Source: Nemertoderma westbladi (lineage: Eukaryota; Xenacoelomorpha; Nemertodermatida; Nemertodermatidae). From it: a DNA stretch of 24,943 nucleotides. Location: NCBI GenBank assembly GCA_032718475.1, contig JAUCBJ010001379.1, forward strand, positions 1 through 24,943, written 5' to 3'. Shown one piece after another: positions 17,706 through 24,943 of this stretch. Positions within the stretch are counted from its first letter, which is position 1. Every line of letters starts with the position of its first letter. The translations under genes were made by a program, and so were the position numbers. The notes below the pieces were generated by a model. That model saw only the letters and a list, made by a program, of their open reading frames with translations. It was not told the DNA's origin and ran no database searches.

Positions 17706-17850
17706 AGTAGTTGTTTGTACAATATGTGTTTCGTCAGTTTGTTTGTATAGTTGGTGTTTCGCCAGTGTAGTTGTTTGTACAGTAGGTGTTTTGTCAGTTA
17801 TTGTTTGTAAAGTTGGTGTTTCGTCGGTAGTTCTTTGTATAGTTGACGCA
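17706..17850 (+). repeat. Degenerate 30-bp tandem repeat inside the macrosatellite unit
   Basis: Four to five diverged copies of GTAGTTGTTTGTA.AGT.GGTG then TTTCGTCA. The same block occurs in the other three units. It generates the Val/Cys-rich plus-strand frame of 194-206 residues that overlaps here, which I do not regard as a gene. Confidence 0.7.
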
Positions 17851-18566
17851 ACTTGTATAACTAACTTGTATAGATGTATTTATGACACATTGATGACTCA
17901 TTGCTGGGTCTGCTGTGTTAAGTCAAATGTATACAGAGTACAGCAGGGTGGCAGGCTGGTAACCAATAACCAAGCCTTGACCTGGTGGCACCTACTACCA
18001 GTACAAGTAAACCACATAATGGAGTCTACAGTATGTGCTTGGCTTCCCAGAGAGAGAGAGAGATAGACACTGGCTGGTTATGTACAATACAAGGCCTCTG
18101 TCCACTGCGTCAAGATACAATGAAGCAAGTTCTATGCAGCTATGCTTAAATGTAGGGTCACATACTTTATGATAATATACACCACACAACTCAATATTTA
18201 CATGTTTGTTTGATTTAAACAAGAATGCAAATTAAAAATATTCAAATAGAGCATTCACATATTTTTCGTTAATTTTTTTCCGTAATGAAATACTTAGTTA
18301 CGTCTGAATTTATTATTAATTCATAGTACAATCCATTCTCGGCATCCAGAAAGTTTTCAAATACAAACAGCTTATGAATTCTAAATTAGCCAATCACAGG
18401 CCTCGGTTACTAAGTTGGATTCAAGATGGAATTCCCTAGCTAGCTAAGTGGAACAACCAATCAAACGTGTTTCTGCCTGGGACGTACCTTAGCCCTCTGC
18501 CTAGGACGGACCTCAGCTTAGCCTAGGACGCACCTAGGACGCACCTCAGGGCCAACTGTTTTTGGG

Positions 18567-20691
18567 CTGAGCTAGGGCTGGGGTAAGATAGCCTGATTGG
18601 AGGGGGGAAGAAAAAATGATAACAAAGGAGGAAAAAGGGGGGCAAGAGAAAAGGGGAAGGAAAGGGAAGGCTAAAAAGGGAAAGGACGGAAAGGAAAGAA
18701 AAAGACAAGAAAGTTATCGATCTTAGCTTACAAGTATCATTATCTCAACCTCGTGTCTGTCGGTCTGTTTGTCTGACGGTATGTCGTCGGTCGGTCTGTC
18801 GGTCTAATCTTCGGTCTCAATTAAATGAGGCAGTTTCTGGCGTCGCACAATTTCGTGGTCCGCCGCTAGGTGGTGCTAAATATATTGTCATCTAGCCTTA
18901 CTAACTCACTCTCGTGCAGCGCGAAGGCCCACCCCACGCCCACGTGTTGCGTTAAAAAAGAGAACAATGGCGAAAGGGAAAGAAAATAAAAAAGAGGGTT
19001 TGAAATTAAGAGAAAATAAAATTTTAATAATACACACATTTCTTTGCTTTTAATAATTAGTAGATAAATATTTATTGATTAAATACTGTAAATGCCGCAT
19101 TACACAATTTAACTGCCGTGAAACGTTTATGTAATTAAATAATGGTATACCTTCTTTTCGTGCCATTATGGTAAATGGCCCGAAAAAAAGGTATACCGTT
19201 ATGCACGACGTTATATTGAACTTATATTAGCTATTATAATAAATTGAGTTATTACTGTATAAAAAACGTAGGTCCTTCCTAAATTACAGAATATTATTAT
19301 ACTGTAATATAATAAAAACTACAGTATTTACATACGGTAAAATTGAACATATGTTAAAATTGAACATCGGTAAACTTGTAATATAATAAATTATATACGA
19401 TACTTTGTGTAGTATTTTGCTGATCAGAGTGGCCTGTAACCCAAGTATAAGTAACTTAGTTGTTACACGAACAAGCGTTGGTAGTGCATGTAAATTAAGC
19501 CACAAAACTGTAAAGTTATGGGATCAAACACTGAAAAGTTATGTAGCCTACAGGTAGCGTTACTTACGCAGTAACATGCGCTCTCCCTTTTGACGTTCAT
19601 AAAGATTTGATGACAGATGACCTATCGATTGATAGGTCATCTGTCATCAAATACTCCCCGTTCCCCAATCGTTCCCCAACAGCGATGTTCCGATGTACTT
19701 GCTCATCTGGTGCTTCATGTTCGGCGGTAAAATATCGTTGGCAAACTGGGCACCGCCACTTCCCGTTATTAGCCACATTTGGCCCCAAACCAAATGATAT
19801 CAATTTCGTTTCGGCTCTAAACATTCTTGCAGTAGTTGTTTGTACAATATGTGTTTCGTCAGTTTGTTTGTATAGTTGGTGTTTCGCCAGTGTAGTTGTT
19901 TGTACAGTAGGTGTTTTGTCAGTTATTGTTTGTAAAGTTGGTGTTTCGTCGGTAGTTCTTTGTATAGTTGACGCAACTTGTATAACTAACTTGTATAGAT
20001 GTATTTATGACACATTGATGACTCATTGCTGGGTCTGCTGTGTTAAGTCAAATGTATACAGAGTACAGCAGGGTGGCAGGCTGGTAACCAATAACCAAGC
20101 CTTGACCTGGTGGCACCTACTACCAGTACAAGTAAACCACATAATGGAGTCTACAGTATGTGCTTGGCTTCCCAGAGAGAGAGAGAGATAGACACTGGCT
20201 GGTTATGTACAATACAAGGCCTCTGTCCACTGCGTCAAGATACAATGAAGCAAGTTCTATGCAGCTATGCTTAAATGTAGGGTCACATACTTTATGATAA
20301 TATACACCACACAACTCAATATTTACATGTTTGTTTGATTTAAACAAGAATGCAAATTAAAAATATTCAAATAGAGCATTCACATATTTTTCGTTAATTT
20401 TTTTCCGTAATGAAATACTTAGTTACGTCTGAATTTATTATTAATTCATAGTACAATCCATTCTCGGCATCCAGAAAGTTTTCAAATACAAACAGCTTAT
20501 GAATTCTAAATTAGCCAATCACAGGCCTCGGTTACTAAGTTGGATTCAAGATGGAATTCCCTAGCTAGCTAAGTGGAACAACCAATCAAACGTGTTTCTG
20601 CCTGGGACGTACCTTAGCCCTCTGCCTAGGACGGACCTCAGCTTAGCCTAGGACGCACCTAGGACGCACCTCAGGGCCAACTGTTTTTGGG
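18567..20691. repeat. Macrosatellite unit 2 (2125 bp)
   Basis: Same length and landmark positions as unit 1, offset by 2125. It shares with unit 1 an A at the position equivalent to 17448 (here 19573). The junction before it is TTTTTGGG/CTGAGCTAGGG, unlike the SINE-derived left edge of unit 1. Confidence 0.97.
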
Positions 20692-22816
20692 CTGAGCTAG
20701 GGCTGGGGTAAGATAGCCTGATTGGAGGGGGGAAGAAAAAATGATAACAAAGGAGGAAAAAGGGGGGCAAGAGAAAAGGGGAAGGAAAGGGAAGGCTAAA
20801 AAGGGAAAGGACGGAAAGGAAAGAAAAAGACAAGAAAGTTATCGATCTTAGCTTACAAGTATCATTATCTCAACCTCGTGTCTGTCGGTCTGTTTGTCTG
20901 ACGGTATGTCGTCGGTCGGTCTGTCGGTCTAATCTTCGGTCTCAATTAAATGAGGCAGTTTCTGGCGTCGCACAATTTCGTGGTCCGCCGCTAGGTGGTG
21001 CTAAATATATTGTCATCTAGCCTTACTAACTCACTCTCGTGCAGCGCGAAGGCCCACCCCACGCCCACGTGTTGCGTTAAAAAAGAGAACAATGGCGAAA
21101 GGGAAAGAAAATAAAAAAGAGGGTTTGAAATTAAGAGAAAATAAAATTTTAATAATACACACATTTCTTTGCTTTTAATAATTAGTAGATAAATATTTAT
21201 TGATTAAATACTGTAAATGCCGCATTACACAATTTAACTGCCGTGAAACGTTTATGTAATTAAATAATGGTATACCTTCTTTTCGTGCCATTATGGTAAA
21301 TGGCCCGAAAAAAAGGTATACCGTTATGCACGACGTTATATTGAACTTATATTAGCTATTATAATAAATTGAGTTATTACTGTATAAAAAACGTAGGTCC
21401 TTCCTAAATTACAGAATATTATTATACTGTAATATAATAAAAACTACAGTATTTACATACGGTAAAATTGAACATATGTTAAAATTGAACATCGGTAAAC
21501 TTGTAATATAATAAATTATATACGATACTTTGTGTAGTATTTTGCTGATCAGAGTGGCCTGTAACCCAAGTATAAGTAACTTAGTTGTTACACGAACAAG
21601 CGTTGGTAGTGCATGTAAATTAAGCCACAAAACTGTAAAGTTATGGGATCAAACACTGAAAAGTTATGTAGCCTACAGGTAGCGTTACTTACGCAGTGAC
21701 ATGCGCTCTCCCTTTTGACGTTCATAAAGATTTGATGACAGATGACCTATCGATTGATAGGTCATCTGTCATCAAATACTCCCCGTTCCCCAATCGTTCC
21801 CCAACAGCGATGTTCCGATGTACTTGCTCATCTGGTGCTTCATGTTCGGCGGTAAAATATCGTTGGCAAACTGGGCACCGCCACTTCCCGTTATTAGCCA
21901 CATTTGGCCCCAAACCAAATGATATCAATTTCGTTTCGGCTCTAAACATTCTTGCAGTAGTTGTTTGTACAATATGTGTTTCGTCAGTTTGTTTGTATAG
22001 TTGGTGTTTCGCCAGTGTAGTTGTTTGTACAGTAGGTGTTTTGTCAGTTATTGTTTGTAAAGTTGGTGTTTCGTCGGTAGTTCTTTGTATAGTTGACGCA
22101 ACTTGTATAACTAACTTGTATAGATGTATTTATGACACATTGATGACTCATTGCTGGGTCTGCTGTGTTAAGTCAAATGTATACAGAGTACAGCAGGGTG
22201 GCAGGCTGGTAACCAATAACCAAGCCTTGACCTGGTGGCACCTACTACCAGTACAAGTAAACCACATAATGGAGTCTACAGTATGTGCTTGGCTTCCCAG
22301 AGAGAGAGAGAGATAGACACTGGCTGGTTATGTACAATACAAGGCCTCTGTCCACTGCGTCAAGATACAATGAAGCAAGTTCTATGCAGCTATGCTTAAA
22401 TGTAGGGTCACATACTTTATGATAATATACACCACACAACTCAATATTTACATGTTTGTTTGATTTAAACAAGAATGCAAATTAAAAATATTCAAATAGA
22501 GCATTCACATATTTTTCGTTAATTTTTTTCCGTAATGAAATACTTAGTTACGTCTGAATTTATTATTAATTCATAGTACAATCCATTCTCGGCATCCAGA
22601 AAGTTTTCAAATACAAACAGCTTATGAATTCTAAATTAGCCAATCACAGGCCTCGGTTACTAAGTTGGATTCAAGATGGAATTCCCTAGCTAGCTAAGTG
22701 GAACAACCAATCAAACGTGTTTCTGCCTGGGACGTACCTTAGCCCTCTGCCTAGGACGGACCTCAGCTTAGCCTAGGACGCACCTAGGACGCACCTCAGG
22801 GCCAACTGTTTTTGGG
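20692..22816. repeat. Macrosatellite unit 3 (2125 bp)
   Basis: Identical in layout to units 1 and 2. At 21698 it has G where units 1 and 2 have A (ACGCAGTGAC versus ACGCAGTAAC). This creates an upstream ATG on the plus strand. It is the only difference I noticed. Confidence 0.97.
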
Positions 22817-24941
22817 CTGAGCTAGGGCTGGGGTAAGATAGCCTGATTGGAGGGGGGAAGAAAAAATGATAACAAAGGAGGAAAAAGGGGGGCAAGAGAA
22901 AAGGGGAAGGAAAGGGAAGGCTAAAAAGGGAAAGGACGGAAAGGAAAGAAAAAGACAAGAAAGTTATCGATCTTAGCTTACAAGTATCATTATCTCAACC
23001 TCGTGTCTGTCGGTCTGTTTGTCTGACGGTATGTCGTCGGTCGGTCTGTCGGTCTAATCTTCGGTCTCAATTAAATGAGGCAGTTTCTGGCGTCGCACAA
23101 TTTCGTGGTCCGCCGCTAGGTGGTGCTAAATATATTGTCATCTAGCCTTACTAACTCACTCTCGTGCAGCGCGAAGGCCCACCCCACGCCCACGTGTTGC
23201 GTTAAAAAAGAGAACAATGGCGAAAGGGAAAGAAAATAAAAAAGAGGGTTTGAAATTAAGAGAAAATAAAATTTTAATAATACACACATTTCTTTGCTTT
23301 TAATAATTAGTAGATAAATATTTATTGATTAAATACTGTAAATGCCGCATTACACAATTTAACTGCCGTGAAACGTTTATGTAATTAAATAATGGTATAC
23401 CTTCTTTTCGTGCCATTATGGTAAATGGCCCGAAAAAAAGGTATACCGTTATGCACGACGTTATATTGAACTTATATTAGCTATTATAATAAATTGAGTT
23501 ATTACTGTATAAAAAACGTAGGTCCTTCCTAAATTACAGAATATTATTATACTGTAATATAATAAAAACTACAGTATTTACATACGGTAAAATTGAACAT
23601 ATGTTAAAATTGAACATCGGTAAACTTGTAATATAATAAATTATATACGATACTTTGTGTAGTATTTTGCTGATCAGAGTGGCCTGTAACCCAAGTATAA
23701 GTAACTTAGTTGTTACACGAACAAGCGTTGGTAGTGCATGTAAATTAAGCCACAAAACTGTAAAGTTATGGGATCAAACACTGAAAAGTTATGTAGCCTA
23801 CAGGTAGCGTTACTTACGCAGTGACATGCGCTCTCCCTTTTGACGTTCATAAAGATTTGATGACAGATGACCTATCGATTGATAGGTCATCTGTCATCAA
23901 ATACTCCCCGTTCCCCAATCGTTCCCCAACAGCGATGTTCCGATGTACTTGCTCATCTGGTGCTTCATGTTCGGCGGTAAAATATCGTTGGCAAACTGGG
24001 CACCGCCACTTCCCGTTATTAGCCACATTTGGCCCCAAACCAAATGATATCAATTTCGTTTCGGCTCTAAACATTCTTGCAGTAGTTGTTTGTACAATAT
24101 GTGTTTCGTCAGTTTGTTTGTATAGTTGGTGTTTCGCCAGTGTAGTTGTTTGTACAGTAGGTGTTTTGTCAGTTATTGTTTGTAAAGTTGGTGTTTCGTC
24201 GGTAGTTCTTTGTATAGTTGACGCAACTTGTATAACTAACTTGTATAGATGTATTTATGACACATTGATGACTCATTGCTGGGTCTGCTGTGTTAAGTCA
24301 AATGTATACAGAGTACAGCAGGGTGGCAGGCTGGTAACCAATAACCAAGCCTTGACCTGGTGGCACCTACTACCAGTACAAGTAAACCACATAATGGAGT
24401 CTACAGTATGTGCTTGGCTTCCCAGAGAGAGAGAGAGATAGACACTGGCTGGTTATGTACAATACAAGGCCTCTGTCCACTGCGTCAAGATACAATGAAG
24501 CAAGTTCTATGCAGCTATGCTTAAATGTAGGGTCACATACTTTATGATAATATACACCACACAACTCAATATTTACATGTTTGTTTGATTTAAACAAGAA
24601 TGCAAATTAAAAATATTCAAATAGAGCATTCACATATTTTTCGTTAATTTTTTTCCGTAATGAAATACTTAGTTACGTCTGAATTTATTATTAATTCATA
24701 GTACAATCCATTCTCGGCATCCAGAAAGTTTTCAAATACAAACAGCTTATGAATTCTAAATTAGCCAATCACAGGCCTCGGTTACTAAGTTGGATTCAAG
24801 ATGGAATTCCCTAGCTAGCTAAGTGGAACAACCAATCAAACGTGTTTCTGCCTGGGACGTACCTTAGCCCTCTGCCTAGGACGGACCTCAGCTTAGCCTA
24901 GGACGCACCTAGGACGCACCTCAGGGCCAACTGTTTTTGGG
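22817..24941. repeat. Macrosatellite unit 4 (2125 bp), ending at the window edge
   Basis: Same as unit 3, including the G variant at 23823. The last two bases of the window (24942-24943) are the start of a fifth unit, so the array probably continues. Confidence 0.95.
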
Positions 24942-24943
24942 CT

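Larger units (their letters stand above)
16442..18566. repeat. Macrosatellite unit 1 (2125 bp)
   Basis: First of four head-to-tail units, starting CTGAGCTAGGGCTGGGG. Landmarks in order: a polypurine tract about 16474-16589; a GTCGGTCT-rich run about 16635-16692; a CTCF-like motif 16738-16751; an imperfect 30-bp-arm hairpin 17015-17076; a perfect palindrome 17480-17527; a degenerate repeat of about 30 bp 17706-17850; a GA run 18050-18062; and a CCTAGGACG[C/G]ACCT cluster 18476-18552. No gene with a known product. All four units have the same internal coordinates, offset by 2125. Confidence 0.97.

Noticed and set aside
17482-18066. Plus-strand frame of 194-206 residues, repeated in all four units
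   Set aside because: It starts in the palindrome, runs through a degenerate GTTTGTA-type tandem repeat and a GA microsatellite, and shows no domain. The longer form in units 3-4 arises only from one A-to-G change creating an ATG.

Overview
This is a window of nuclear DNA from an animal. It is AT-rich, carries a spliced gene for an axonemal protein (ZMYND12, a MYND-finger/TPR protein), and holds LINE, SINE, MITE, minisatellite and macrosatellite sequence. The repeat style (a huge intronic minisatellite, tRNA-derived SINEs, frequent TAGGCC words) suggests a marine invertebrate, perhaps a deuterostome such as an echinoderm, but I hold the phylum loosely.

Layout. (1) 1-496: the 3' end of an unrecognised, GC-richer open frame with a very basic C-terminus. 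(2) 497-5460: non-coding sequence with transposon debris: a doubly truncated non-LTR reverse transcriptase on the minus strand (about 1809-2560), a tRNA-derived SINE (about 3080-3345), a pair of long inverted repeats about 2.1 kb apart (3013-3050 and 5125-5172), a fold-back repeat cluster (3828-4130) and a degenerate repeat of about 72 bp (3970-4460). (3) 5464-14468: ZMYND12 on the plus strand. I infer three coding exons (5464-6219, 6316-6486, 14241-14468) giving about 384 residues, with a polyadenylation signal at 14487. The first intron is only 96 bp and happens to be open in frame. The second is about 7.75 kb and holds a MITE (about 6970-7420) and a 6.8-kb minisatellite of about 200 copies of a 34-bp unit. 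(4) 14510-16380: non-coding, nothing recognised. (5) 16381-16449: a tRNA-like SINE head on the minus strand, interrupted by the start of (6), a macrosatellite of exactly four 2125-bp units (16442-24941) that runs to the window edge.

Most interesting point. The 34-bp minisatellite is not random intronic sequence. Its unit matches the first about 29 nt of the ZMYND12 last exon plus the adjoining 3' splice site, and most differences within the shared codons are synonymous. The array therefore looks seeded by the intron/exon junction it now abuts. Each unit also carries a branch-point-like TTAAT, a short pyrimidine-rich stretch, CTACAG and an immediately following GTAAT. That is the layout of a recursive (zero-length exon) splice site, repeated about 200 times in front of the true terminal exon. 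Secondary points are a perfect 22-bp-arm palindrome and a CTCF-like motif in every macrosatellite unit.
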